Positions 1 through 8,322 of a DNA stretch of 45,724 nt are shown one piece after another (the stretch's first letter is position 1; the number at the start of each line of letters is the position of its first letter). Position numbers and translations under genes: made by a program. The notes beneath the pieces are model-generated. The model was not told the origin of the DNA. It was given only the letters and a program-made list of their open reading frames with translations, and ran no database searches. This DNA is from Bacteroidaceae bacterium (GTDB taxonomy: Bacteria > Bacteroidota > Bacteroidia > Bacteroidales > Bacteroidaceae), in contig JAFQBG010000028.1 of NCBI GenBank assembly GCA_017416705.1, positions 1 to 45,724 on the forward strand. The letters are read 5' to 3'.

Positions 1-97
1 ATATTGGGCCCTTACGACCATTAGAATCAGTGCCGATGGCATTTGCTTTATTGCAACCCATTTGCCGCTCCAACAAGATAATTTGCCTTGTAATTAA
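1..97 (+). CDS. possible 3' end of a gene cut by the window edge
   Basis: Reading from base 2, the frame stays open and ends in TAA at 95-97, directly against a strong palindromic hairpin that starts at 96. That is where a terminator would sit for a gene entering from the left. The C-terminal residues (ending THLPLQQDNLPCN) are not recognised. The third plus frame and one minus frame are also open over this short stretch, so the choice of frame rests mainly on the position of the hairpin. Confidence 0.3.
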   Translation, partial: YWALTTIRISADGICFIATHLPLQQDNLPCN

Positions 98-137
98 CGC
101 AGCATCAACAATTCCGCGGAATTGTTGATGCTGCGTT
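96..137. terminator. 42-bp perfect palindrome, probable bidirectional terminator
   Basis: Bases 96-116 are the exact reverse complement of 117-137, with no spacer and the centre CCGCGG. The RNA would form a long hairpin. It has no strong U tract, so it may act as a Rho-protected 3' end or as a cruciform-forming site rather than a classical intrinsic terminator. The rest of the gap up to 418 is AT-rich, and I see no gene in it. Confidence 0.6.
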
Positions 138-418
138 GTGTCAAATATAATTATCCCACTTAATTTGTCTGTCTTTTAGATTAAATGGATTGCTATGCAA
201 TGTTGAATACCACTCCATAGAAAACGCAATCTTTAAAAAATGTTAAAAACAGGATTATATCTGTAAGAATTTGACCTATGGAAATATCTAATAAATAAAA
301 TCAGGTGGGTTGGCTCGGTTGGAATTCAGTGTGCCATTTCTGTTCCAAATTATTTAAAGCCCTGCTTGAAGTTATTTAATAATTGCGATGCGAATTCACA
401 TGTATAAACAAAATACAC

Positions 419-426
419 TATCTTTG
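419..426 (+). promoter_or_regulatory. -7 promoter element of the epimerase operon
   Basis: TATCTTTG matches the Bacteroidetes primary sigma -7 consensus TAnnTTTG. The -33 region is weak. The element lies 40 bases before the ATG at 466, inside the longer upstream open frame, which supports the internal start. Confidence 0.5.
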
Positions 427-465
427 TCATTGCAAAAAAGCAACAACACTTGTAGAACATCAATA

Positions 466-1473
466 ATGAATATATTAGTAACAGGAGCAAGCGGTTTCAT
501 AGGCAGTTTCATTGTCGAAAAAGGATTGGAACTTGGCTACGAGGTGTGGGCCGGAATACGTAGTTCCAGCAGCCGAAAATTCTTGCAGGACAAACGAATA
601 AAATTCATAGAACTATCCCTTGAAGACCCCCGTGTATTGGAAAATCAAATAAAGACTCATGCCGATGCTCACGGTCGTTGGGATTATATAATTCATGCTG
701 CGGGTGCCACAAAATGCATCGACAAGAGGGACTTCATGCGAGTGAACTTCGAAGGCACAAAAAATCTTGCAGATGTAATATTGAAACTCGGGCTATGTCC
801 CAAGCAGTTTATATATCTGAGTTCGTTAAGCGTATTTGGTCCGGTGCGCGAGGAGCAACCCTACACAGCCATAAACGACAGCGACGAGCCACGTCCGAAC
901 ACCGCATACGGACAAAGCAAATTGATGTCCGAGGCATATATCCGTGGTAACGTATCGCTGCCATACGTCATATTCCGTCCGACAGGGGTATATGGCCCAC
1001 GCGAGCGAGACTATTTCAAGATGGCCCAAAGCATAAAAAATCATATCGACTTTGCAGCAGGATATAAGCCGCAAGTAATTACTTTCATCTATGTAAAAGA
1101 CCTTGTGAAGGCCATATATGCAGCCATAGAAAAGGGGGTGCAAAAAAAATGCTATTTTGTGAGCGAGCCACGTGGTTACAACAGCCGAAGTTTCAGCGAC
1201 TATATTCAAAAATATATGGGCATAGAACATGTAATACACATAAAAGCCCCATTATGGGTGTTGAAAGCAATATCGCTGGCATCGGAATTTATATCGGGCC
1301 TGACAGGTAAGGCAAGCACCCTGAACAGCGACAAATACAATATAATGAAACAGAGAAACTGGCTTTGCGACACAACCAACATAGAAAAGGAACTCGATTT
1401 CAGAATAGACTATCCGCTGGAAAAAGGCACCGAAGAAACAATAACATGGTACAAAGAGAACAAATGGCTATAA
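466..1473 (+). CDS. NAD-dependent epimerase/dehydratase (extended SDR)
   Basis: Cytoplasmic Rossmann-fold oxidoreductase of 335 residues, the usual length for extended SDRs. The start chosen is MNILVTGASGFIG at 466, because the dinucleotide-binding TGxxGxxG motif then sits at residues 6-12; the frame extends 78 bases further upstream but that part contains the probable promoter. The catalytic YxxxK motif (YGQSK) lies near residue 147, and a substrate-side RPTGVYGPRERD motif follows. The stop overlaps the start of the PAP2 gene by 10 bases, so the two are translationally coupled. The substrate is not shown by the sequence. Sugar nucleotide, sterol-like or keto-lipid substrates are all possible; the PAP2 partner favours a lipid. 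Confidence 0.85.
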   Translation: MNILVTGASGFIGSFIVEKGLELGYEVWAGIRSSSSRKFLQDKRIKFIELSLEDPRVLENQIKTHADAHGRWDYIIHAAGATKCIDKRDFMRVNFEGTKNLADVILKLGLCPKQFIYLSSLSVFGPVREEQPYTAINDSDEPRPNTAYGQSKLMSEAYIRGNVSLPYVIFRPTGVYGPRERDYFKMAQSIKNHIDFAAGYKPQVITFIYVKDLVKAIYAAIEKGVQKKCYFVSEPRGYNSRSFSDYIQKYMGIEHVIHIKAPLWVLKAISLASEFISGLTGKASTLNSDKYNIMKQRNWLCDTTNIEKELDFRIDYPLEKGTEETITWYKENKWL

Positions 1474-2420
1474 ATTTTTTACAACGCGAACAAGAGAGCA
1501 GGCAAATGCTTGCAATAGAAAAACTAAACTTGGTTTATAACCTGTTTACAACCATACTCGTAATAATATTCTACAATCGTCTGCACGACCCACAGGCTAT
1601 GCTCATGGCGCGTTTTGCAATTGTCATCGGGACATTTGCCATTATATACGCCTATACAAAATATCCATCGCCTGCCATGCGTTTTGTGCGCATCGTAGGG
1701 CAAATGGCATTGCTGTCATATTGGTACCCCGACACCTTTGAATTCAACAGAATATTCCCAAATCTGGACCATGTTTTTGCCGGAACAGAATATGCCTTGT
1801 TCCATTGCCAACCATCGCAATTGTTCGACAGTGTATGTAGCGGTTACTGGTGGCGCGAAGCCTTCAATCTGGGCTATTGGTCCTACTATCCCATGATAGC
1901 CACCGTCATTATATGGTACTTTTTTAAACGTCCGCAACAGATCGAGCAGTGCACATTTGTGGTGATAGCATCGTTCTACCTATATTATATTATATATATA
2001 TTCCTGCCTGTTGCCGGCCCACAATTCTATTTTCCTGCCATTGATGGCAACCTTGTAGCCGCCGGGCCATACCCCGAGATAGGCAACTATTTTAATATGC
2101 ACCCCGAAATAGCCATACCCCAAGCCGGGAAAGACGGGCTGTTCACATCGTTGGTGAGCATGGCTCAGGCATCGGGAGAGCGTCCCACAGCGGCATTTCC
2201 AAGTTCGCACATAGGCATATCCACCATACTCATACTATTGGCCTACCGTGCAAAGAAAGGCTTGGCACTGACACTGTTCCCATTGTACATATTGCTATGC
2301 TGCGCAACAGTCTATATAAAAGCGCATTACCTTGTCGATGCCATTGCCGGCCTCGTATCGGGAGTTATATTCTACCTGCTTACAAACAGCATATATAATA
2401 GATTTATAAAAGAACAATAA
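1464..2420 (+). CDS. PAP2/Aur1-like integral membrane phosphatase or phosphotransferase
   Basis: About 318 residues with at least six hydrophobic segments. The PAP2 signature is present: FPSSH (the PSGH-type motif, about residues 239-243) and KAHYLVD (the distal His-x3-Asp motif, about 277-283). The motif spacing and the GPQFYFPA segment fit the PAP2_3/Aur1 subgroup, which includes inositol phosphorylceramide synthases and lipid phosphate phosphatases. The start at 1464 overlaps the epimerase stop; ATG at 1506 is an alternative. Bacteroidetes make sphingolipids, and an Aur1-like enzyme transferring a phospho-head group to ceramide is a reasonable role, but this is inferred from family and neighbour only. 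Confidence 0.8.
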   Translation: MAINFLQREQESRQMLAIEKLNLVYNLFTTILVIIFYNRLHDPQAMLMARFAIVIGTFAIIYAYTKYPSPAMRFVRIVGQMALLSYWYPDTFEFNRIFPNLDHVFAGTEYALFHCQPSQLFDSVCSGYWWREAFNLGYWSYYPMIATVIIWYFFKRPQQIEQCTFVVIASFYLYYIIYIFLPVAGPQFYFPAIDGNLVAAGPYPEIGNYFNMHPEIAIPQAGKDGLFTSLVSMAQASGERPTAAFPSSHIGISTILILLAYRAKKGLALTLFPLYILLCCATVYIKAHYLVDAIAGLVSGVIFYLLTNSIYNRFIKEQ

Positions 2421-2517
2421 ACAAAAAAATGCCACAAATTTGGATTTTCAAATTCTTTTATATATTTTTATAGCCGAGAGAAACATTTACTATTATTAAT
2501 CCTTCAACCAAAAGCCT

Positions 2518-2700
2518 ATGATTGCATGGATTTTAATTCTAAGTGTACTTGTGGTAGCTTTTCTATATAAAGTATATAAGGCTATTATAAAAATCCGTCG
2601 TAAAGGAAGTGCAAACTATCACATCCCTGAAATGAGGACAAGGAAGAAACGCACAAGATTTTTTAGACGGTTCAAGTATCTTGAGGGGCTGGGAGACTAA
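2518..2700 (+). CDS. small basic membrane protein, unknown
   Basis: A 60-residue protein with one N-terminal transmembrane helix (residues 2-17, MIAWILILSVLVVAFLY) followed by a very basic cytoplasmic tail rich in Lys/Arg (IRRKGS, RTRKKRTRFFRRFK). No domain is recognised. A hairpin plus T9 overlaps its end, which supports a real transcription unit. It could be a small envelope regulator; no function is assigned. Confidence 0.6.
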   Translation: MIAWILILSVLVVAFLYKVYKAIIKIRRKGSANYHIPEMRTRKKRTRFFRRFKYLEGLGD

Positions 2701-2719
2701 TCGGCCCCTCTTTTTTTTT
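2683..2719 (+). terminator. intrinsic terminator of the small membrane protein gene
   Basis: Stem GAGGGGC (2683-2689) pairs with GCCCCTC (2704-2710) and is followed at once by nine T residues. The stem begins inside the last codons of the gene. Confidence 0.8.
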
Positions 2720-3079
2720 GTATTAACCCCGACTTCATCTACATGGCAGGGTTGGCGAAAAATGGGGCAGGGTGGACAAAAAGTAGGATAAAACCTCTGT
2801 AATCGTCTGATATATATATCTTTGCAAAGATTATCATTGATATGCTAAAAAAATGCTTTTTTGTGGCTCCTCCAATGTGGTCAGGAATGGCCTGACATTG
2901 CACTCGCTTGCACAATCATAGTCGTTTTGGGGAAATGCAATCACCGGCTATTGCTCCGCCTGTTTCTGCACCATTTTGCAGTGTCTCGCAAGGCCGAGTT
3001 CCTACTTCGAAAAAAGGTTGATTAAAATTTTGTAAGATTTTCAATAATTTGCACTCTATTAGGTGTAACGATAAATAAA
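2701..3079. other. gene-poor gap of 379 bases
   Basis: After the terminator there is no convincing gene. A near-repeat (GGCAGGGTTGGCGAAAAAT followed by GGGCAGGGTGGACAAAAAG) lies at about 2743-2782. A good -7 element stands at 2817-2824, and a 17-codon open frame starts at 2842. A small hairpin (AATGTGGTCAGG/CCTGACATT) lies near 2874-2900. Confidence 0.5.
2817..2824 (+). promoter_or_regulatory. -7 promoter element without an obvious gene
   Basis: TATCTTTGC is a full match to TAnnTTTG, inside TATATATATCTTTGC. The -33 region is poor. Transcripts would start near 2831, about 250 bases before the next gene. Confidence 0.45.
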
Positions 3080-3457
3080 ATGAATATGATAAACGAGATT
3101 TTAAAATTAGAATTGCCACTTCGCTATACCATGAGGGGCGAGGATGATGCTGTGTACGATTTTAACATGCTGCCTTTTACATCGAGCCTAATCGATGTGG
3201 CTGACAGATTTTGCGACGACTATTCGGGGGTGTATATATTGGCTGTTTGTTCGGGGCAGGGCAATTCCATGAAAATGGAATACCTGCATTGCGGTTCGGT
3301 CGGCGATATGAAAAAAGCCCTATACAAGCATGCATCGGAGCAGTCATTGGATGGCGCAAACTGTTTGCTGTATTATTACGAACCATCGGAACTTGTGCGC
3401 AACGATGTGCATGCCGATATACTGGCAGCCAATAAATTTGTGGCAGGTACATTATAA
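3080..3457 (+). CDS. hypothetical protein, 125 residues
   Basis: A soluble, acidic protein without signal peptide or membrane segment. ATG at 3080 (MNMINEIL) is preceded by AT-rich sequence; ATG at 3086 is also possible. The body reads as alternating strand and helix and ends NKFVAGTL. No family is recognised. Codon use matches the neighbours, so it is likely real. It stands alone, 112 bases before the RNase R gene and in the same direction. Confidence 0.6.
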   Translation: MNMINEILKLELPLRYTMRGEDDAVYDFNMLPFTSSLIDVADRFCDDYSGVYILAVCSGQGNSMKMEYLHCGSVGDMKKALYKHASEQSLDGANCLLYYYEPSELVRNDVHADILAANKFVAGTL

Positions 3458-3484
3458 TGAAAATATTTTTACAAAGTTTAATAT

Positions 3485-3517
3485 TTTGCAACAATAGCTT
3501 TTGTTGTACATAATTTG
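3485..3517 (+). promoter_or_regulatory. possible promoter of the RNase R gene
   Basis: TTTG at 3485-3488 and TAATTTG at 3511-3517, 22 bases apart, approximate the Bacteroidetes promoter. The -7 element is one base short of the consensus. Confidence 0.3.
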
Positions 3518-3569
3518 TATTCTCTTTTTTTATTGCTATTTTAGCGACATTCAATAAAACAGTAAAACT

Positions 3570-5720
3570 ATGGCTAAAAAGGGAGGAAAATCGAGCCGAC
3601 GTATTAACAAGCGTCAGTTGGTAGAGATGATTGTCGAGTATTTCAATCGACATTCGAGCGACCAAGTAGGAACAAAAGATATTTTTAAGGAACTGGGTCT
3701 TACATCGACATCGGCACGCACGTTGTGTGTATCTATTCTTGACGACATGGTGTTCGACGGGTATCTGTTGGAGCCGGCCTTTCGCAAATATATGTTGGCC
3801 GACAAGGGCTCTGTCATGTGCGGCACTTTCCGCCGCAGTAACGAGGGCTACAATGTGGTCATCCCCGACGATGGCAGCGAGCCTGTTATAATAACAGAGA
3901 AACACTCCATGCATGCCCTTTCCGACGATTATGTGCGCATAATGCTATTTGCCAAACGTCGCGGTCGTGGCCGCGAAGGCGAGGTTGTGGAGATAATGCG
4001 GCGTAAGCACGATACCTTTGTGGGTGTGCTCAGAGTCGAGAAGCATTATGCCCTGTTGCTTACCGAAAGCAGGGTGATGCCATGTGATATATTCATTCCC
4101 AAAGAGCACCTGAAAGGGGGACGCAACGGCGACAAGGCTGTCGTAAAGCTCCTCGACTGGCCATTGGAGAACCGCAACCCCATAGGAAAAGTCATAGATA
4201 TACTTGGCAAAAACGGCGAGAACAATGCCGAAATGAACGCTATACTCGTGGAATTTGGCCTGCCCTATGTCTATCCGGCAGCGGTGGAAGAGGCAGCCAA
4301 CAAACTGCCGGCACAGATAACAGCCGAGGAGGTTGCCTCGCGCGAGGACTTCCGCAATGTAATCACATTCACCATCGACCCCTCCGATGCAAAAGACTTT
4401 GACGATGCCTTGTCGGTACGTCGCATGTCGGATACATTGTGGGAGGTAGGTGTTCACATAGCCGATGTCTCCTACTATGTTACCGAGGGTGGTACGATAG
4501 ACAAGGAGGCATTTAAACGGGCAACGTCGGTGTATCTTGTCGATCGCACAATACCCATGCTGCCCGAACGACTATGCAACAACTTATGTTCCCTTCGTCC
4601 CAACGAGGACAAGCTTGCCTACTCGGTAATATTCACCATGAACGCCAATGCCGAGGTAAAAAATTTCAGAATAACACGTACCGTTATAAACAGCGACAGA
4701 CGTTTCTGCTACGACGAGGTACAACAGATTTTGGAAACAGGTGCAGGAGAGTATGCCTCGGAACTTGATATACTTAATAAAATGGCTCAGACAATGCGTC
4801 GGAAACGTTTTGCAGCAGGGGCAATAGATTTCCAGCAAGCCGAGGTACATTTCAGGCTCGACGAGGCAGGGAAGCCCCTGTCGGTGTTTTTCAGCGAAAG
4901 CAACGAGTCGCATCAACTGATAGAGGAGTTTATGCTTCTTGCAAACCGCACTGTGGCCGAAACAATAGGCAAACGTACACAGGGAACGCCACTTAGGACG
5001 TTTGTATATCGTATTCACGACACGCCCGACCCCGAGAAACTCACAGTATTGGCGCGTTTTGTCTCTAAATTAGGTTACAAAATGAAAAGCTCGTCGGGGC
5101 GCACCACATCGCCGTCGGCGCTGAACAACCTGCTGAACGAGATAAAAGGCAGCAAGGAGCAGAATGTAATAGAGCAAATATCGCTACGTACAATGCAAAA
5201 AGCCCGCTATTCCACCGAGAATATAGGGCACTATGGCCTTGCATTCAAATATTACACACACTTCACCTCGCCCATACGACGCTACCCCGACCTCATGGTG
5301 CATCGTCTTTTAACACGCTACCTTGTGCAGAAAAGCCGTTCGGCAAGTCAAGCTAAGTACGAGGAGCTATGCGAACACTGTTCGGCACAAGAACAGGTGG
5401 CACAAAACGCCGAGCGTGCAAGCATAAAATATAAGCAGGTGGAGTTTATGAGCGAACATATAGGCGAGGAGTACGATGCCGTAATCAGCGGTGTCACCGA
5501 ATGGGGTATATATGCCGAGATAAACGAAAACAAATGCGAGGGCATGATACCGCTGCGTACTTTGCAAGACGACTACTACGAATTTGACGATGCCAATTAC
5601 TGCCTTGTGGGGCGTCGCAGTCATCGCAAATATACGATAGGCGATGCGGTGCGCGTGCGAATAATACGCGCAAACCTCGACAGAAAACAATTGGACTTTG
5701 AACTTGTCGAACAGTTGTAG
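3570..5720 (+). CDS. rnr: ribonuclease R, 3'-5' exoribonuclease
   Basis: A 716-residue member of the RNase II/R family, the usual length for Bacteroidetes. It degrades structured RNA, mRNA and tRNA processively from the 3' end. Order of domains: an N-terminal winged-helix-like region (1-80), OB-fold cold-shock domains (about 85-240), the RNB catalytic domain with the metal-binding signature DPSDAKDFDDA near residue 272, and a C-terminal S1 domain (about 635-715, GEEYDAVISGVTEWGIYAEI). Its start MAKKGGKSSRR is basic, as is common. It precedes a two-component system by 128 bases; no functional link is evident. Confidence 0.96.
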   Translation: MAKKGGKSSRRINKRQLVEMIVEYFNRHSSDQVGTKDIFKELGLTSTSARTLCVSILDDMVFDGYLLEPAFRKYMLADKGSVMCGTFRRSNEGYNVVIPDDGSEPVIITEKHSMHALSDDYVRIMLFAKRRGRGREGEVVEIMRRKHDTFVGVLRVEKHYALLLTESRVMPCDIFIPKEHLKGGRNGDKAVVKLLDWPLENRNPIGKVIDILGKNGENNAEMNAILVEFGLPYVYPAAVEEAANKLPAQITAEEVASREDFRNVITFTIDPSDAKDFDDALSVRRMSDTLWEVGVHIADVSYYVTEGGTIDKEAFKRATSVYLVDRTIPMLPERLCNNLCSLRPNEDKLAYSVIFTMNANAEVKNFRITRTVINSDRRFCYDEVQQILETGAGEYASELDILNKMAQTMRRKRFAAGAIDFQQAEVHFRLDEAGKPLSVFFSESNESHQLIEEFMLLANRTVAETIGKRTQGTPLRTFVYRIHDTPDPEKLTVLARFVSKLGYKMKSSSGRTTSPSALNNLLNEIKGSKEQNVIEQISLRTMQKARYSTENIGHYGLAFKYYTHFTSPIRRYPDLMVHRLLTRYLVQKSRSASQAKYEELCEHCSAQEQVAQNAERASIKYKQVEFMSEHIGEEYDAVISGVTEWGIYAEINENKCEGMIPLRTLQDDYYEFDDANYCLVGRRSHRKYTIGDAVRVRIIRANLDRKQLDFELVEQL

Positions 5721-5848
5721 AAAAACAACCGTTTTTCATTTTCTTTTCAGAATAGGGAACTAACTTGCCAACACAAAAACGTATGGATTTGCATCGGGCC
5801 GTCCATATAAACACAAATGGCTGCAAACAAAAATAAAACAGAAAAACC

Positions 5849-6541
5849 ATGAAACTGTTGGTAATAGAAGACGACGAGTCGTTACGCGAAATAATGACGC
5901 GAGCGCTTCGTGCCGAGGGATATATTGTGGAAACAGCGGCAACACTGTTCAGCGCACAGGATAAAATAGCCGGCTACAACTACGAGTGTATATTGCTCGA
6001 CATAATGTTGCCCGACGGCAGCGGTTTGCAGCTGCTCAGGCACATAAAAGAGCTTGGAAAAGGCGACAGAGTAATAATAATATCGGCACGCGACTCCATA
6101 GACGACAAGGTCGAGGGGTTGGAACTGGGTGCAGACGATTATCTTGCCAAACCATTCTACATGGCAGAACTATTGGCACGCATACGCAGTGTGCTTAGGC
6201 GTGGCAATGCCTCGGTGAACAAAGTAATGACAGCCGGTAACATATCGCTCGATGTTCACAGTCGCCGGGCAAGCATAGGGGGTAACGACATCCCACTGCT
6301 AAAAAAAGAATTCGATATATTGCTCTATTTCCTGCAACGGCCCAACCATATAGTCGATAAGGCTGTGCTTGCCGAGGCCGTGTGGGGCGACCATGTCGAT
6401 ATGGCCGATAATTTCAGTTTCGTATATGCACAGGTAAAAAATTTGCGTAAGAAACTTACCGAGGCCGGAGCAACCGTAAACATAAAAGCCGTATATGGCT
6501 TTGGATATAAACTAACCGAAAGCGATGAGACTAATATATAA
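5849..6541 (+). CDS. OmpR/PhoB-type response regulator
   Basis: A 230-residue DNA-binding regulator. The receiver domain (1-115) has the acidic pocket D8/D9, the phospho-acceptor D51 in LLDIMLPDG, and the conserved Lys in LAKPF. The C-terminal winged-helix domain (about 128-225) ends in AVYGFGYKL, typical of Trans_reg_C. The last 17 bases overlap the kinase gene, so the pair is translationally coupled. The target genes cannot be read from the sequence; the RNase R and tRNA genes around it are not obvious targets. Confidence 0.95.
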   Translation: MKLLVIEDDESLREIMTRALRAEGYIVETAATLFSAQDKIAGYNYECILLDIMLPDGSGLQLLRHIKELGKGDRVIIISARDSIDDKVEGLELGADDYLAKPFYMAELLARIRSVLRRGNASVNKVMTAGNISLDVHSRRASIGGNDIPLLKKEFDILLYFLQRPNHIVDKAVLAEAVWGDHVDMADNFSFVYAQVKNLRKKLTEAGATVNIKAVYGFGYKLTESDETNI

Positions 6542-7811
6542 ACTTGCATCCCGCTTGGCATTGATACTGCTGCCCATAGTGACGTTGTGGGCAGTGATAT
6601 TCTACTATACAATGGTCGAGGAGATAAACGACGAGTCGGACGACAGTCTTGTGGAATATGCCGAACTTATAATACGTAAACAGCTTGCCGGAGTACCATT
6701 GCCACCACCAAACAACGGCTCGAACAACAGTTACAGCATAGAACTAATAGAGAATAGGGGCGACGTCGAGCCCAGCATGACATTCCACGACGAGATGGTG
6801 TATATACCGGAGCAAGACGACACCGAGCCGGCACGCGTGCTCACCACCATATTCATGGACGATAGTGACAACATGTACAAACTGACGGTTGCAATGCCCA
6901 CGTTCGAGCGCGACGACTTGCTAAGTGCCATATTCTGGCATATCATAGTGCTCTATGCCGTACTTGTCATAAGCACCCTGCTTGTTGCCACATTGATATT
7001 CTATAACAGCATGCGTCCTTTGTATGCGCTGCTGGCATGGCTCGACCGCTATGTCCCGGGTAGGAAAATAGAACCTATCCCCGACTCTTCGGTAGTGGAG
7101 TTCCATAAACTGAGTATGGCGGCCCGCTTGGCCATGTCGCGTGCCGAGGAGCATTTCGGTAGGCAGAAACAGTTCATCGACAACGCCTCGCACGAACTGC
7201 AAACGCCGTTGGCGGTAATAGGCAACAGGCTGGAATGGCTTGTGGACAATACATCGCTCACCGAGGAGCAATATATGGAAATATCGAAGATACAGCACAC
7301 GCTGGGCTCCATAGTGCGGCTTAACAGGACACTGCTTCTGCTCACCAAGATAGACAACGGACAGTTTCCCGAGTCGGCACCTGTGGACATGGTGGCATTG
7401 CTTAAAAGCGAAGCGGAGATATACAGCGACATATATTCCGACCGTAACGTCGCGCTACACATGCAATTACCTCATAGCTACGTGGTGGGGATGAACGACT
7501 CGCTGGCAAGGACGCTCGTCACCAACCTGCTTAAAAATGCCTACCAACACTCTTCGTCGGGGGCTGCTGTAAGGGTGACGCTTATGAATAGGGAATTGCG
7601 GGTCTATAACAACGGACAAACAGCCCTCGACGGCAGTCGCATTTTTGAACGTTTCTATCACAGCGGGAACAGCAATTCCACCGGTCTTGGTTTGGCCTTG
7701 GTACATTCAATATGCCGCTACTATGGCTTTGCGGTTACATATAGCTTCATGAACGGTGAACACTGTTTTTGCGTGCGTTTCCAATCTATAATCGCCAAAT
7801 CAAATTCCTAA
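6525..7811 (+). CDS. sensor histidine kinase
   Basis: A 428-residue inner-membrane kinase, partner of the regulator just upstream. TM helices lie at about residues 9-29 and 135-160 and enclose a periplasmic sensor region of about 105 residues with acidic and proline-rich stretches (LPPPNNGSNNS). A short HAMP-like linker leads to the HisKA H-box NASHELQTP with phospho-acceptor H223. The ATPase domain has the N-box NLLKNAYQH and the late glycine box TGLGLALVH. The sensed signal is unknown. A tandem repeat starts directly behind the stop codon. Confidence 0.94.
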   Translation: MRLIYKLASRLALILLPIVTLWAVIFYYTMVEEINDESDDSLVEYAELIIRKQLAGVPLPPPNNGSNNSYSIELIENRGDVEPSMTFHDEMVYIPEQDDTEPARVLTTIFMDDSDNMYKLTVAMPTFERDDLLSAIFWHIIVLYAVLVISTLLVATLIFYNSMRPLYALLAWLDRYVPGRKIEPIPDSSVVEFHKLSMAARLAMSRAEEHFGRQKQFIDNASHELQTPLAVIGNRLEWLVDNTSLTEEQYMEISKIQHTLGSIVRLNRTLLLLTKIDNGQFPESAPVDMVALLKSEAEIYSDIYSDRNVALHMQLPHSYVVGMNDSLARTLVTNLLKNAYQHSSSGAAVRVTLMNRELRVYNNGQTALDGSRIFERFYHSGNSNSTGLGLALVHSICRYYGFAVTYSFMNGEHCFCVRFQSIIAKSNS

Positions 7812-7990
7812 AAGGGGGGTGGCTACAAGGGGGGGTGCTACAAAGGGCAGTTATAAAGGGTGGTTATAAAGGGTAGCACAAGGAATGGCTACAAGAGGGG
7901 GCGCTGCAAAGGGCGGTTATAAAGGGTGGCACAAGGAAGGGCCACAAAGGGGTTGTTATAATACAAAGGGTTGCTACAAAGGGTGGCGAT
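7812..7990 (+). repeat. degenerate G-rich tandem repeat
   Basis: About 12-13 tandem units of 12-15 bases with the loose consensus AAAGGGTGGYTAY (examples CAAAGGGCAGTTAT, AAAGGGTGGTTAT, AAAGGGTGGCAC). The plus strand is very rich in G runs and almost free of C. A higher-order repeat joins the blocks near 7849-7887 and 7912-7950 (GTTATAAAGGG, then CACAAGGAA). Unit lengths vary and are not multiples of three, so coding is unlikely. A 62-codon frame crossing it is treated as spurious. Confidence 0.85.
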
Positions 7991-8084
7991 TTAAGATTAT
8001 ATGTAATATACGTTGCTATACTTTTTTACTTGGCAACAGCATTTATATTTTCATACACTTGCACTCCACATGAGCCATATACAT

Positions 8085-8112
8085 AAAAAACGCTCCCCAA
8101 TGGGGAGCGTTT
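8085..8112 (-). terminator. intrinsic terminator of tRNA-Cys
   Basis: Perfect 11-bp stem (8088-8098 with 8102-8112) and a 3-base loop. On the minus strand it is followed by a run of six T residues, just behind the tRNA 3' end. Confidence 0.9.
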
Positions 8113-8113
8113 G

Positions 8114-8185
8114 AGGTACCTGGCGGATTCGAACCGCCGTACACGGTTTTGCAGACCGCTGACTAAGCCACTCATCCAAGGTACC
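8114..8185 (-). tRNA. tRNA-Cys (anticodon GCA)
   Basis: A 72-nt cloverleaf on the minus strand. The acceptor stem GGTACCT/AGGTACC has discriminator T, as expected for Cys. The anticodon loop is CTGCAAA, and the T arm GGCGG-TTCGAAT-CCGCC is intact. CCA is not encoded. A perfect promoter upstream and a terminator downstream make it a single-gene unit. Confidence 0.97.
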
Positions 8186-8213
8186 AAGCGGCAGTGTCGC
8201 TGCTTTTCACGCG

Positions 8214-8244
8214 CAAAGATAGGAACATTTTTGCTAACAGCAAA
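8214..8244 (-). promoter_or_regulatory. promoter of tRNA-Cys
   Basis: On the minus strand TTTG (8241-8244), 19 bases, then TATCTTTG (8214-8221): an exact Bacteroidetes sigma-A promoter. Confidence 0.85.
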
Positions 8245-8322
8245 AAAAGAAGATAGTTTTTTAATATAAAGCAACAAAATTCCGACTTTTACTCCTATAT
8301 TCGCATGCGTAAAACAAAATAG

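Noticed and set aside
3177-3914. 245-codon minus-strand frame between the hypothetical gene and rnr
   Set aside because: It lies opposite two genes with better codon use and covers the rnr start region; its protein is Arg/His/Cys-rich without family.
7812-7990. CRISPR array
   Set aside because: Units are 12-15 bases, adjacent and degenerate, with no unique spacers and no cas genes nearby.
7885-8073. 62-codon open frame crossing the G-rich repeat
   Set aside because: It is made of repeat units in varying phase (MATRGGAAKGGYKGWHKEG), has no family, and the repeat units are not multiples of three.
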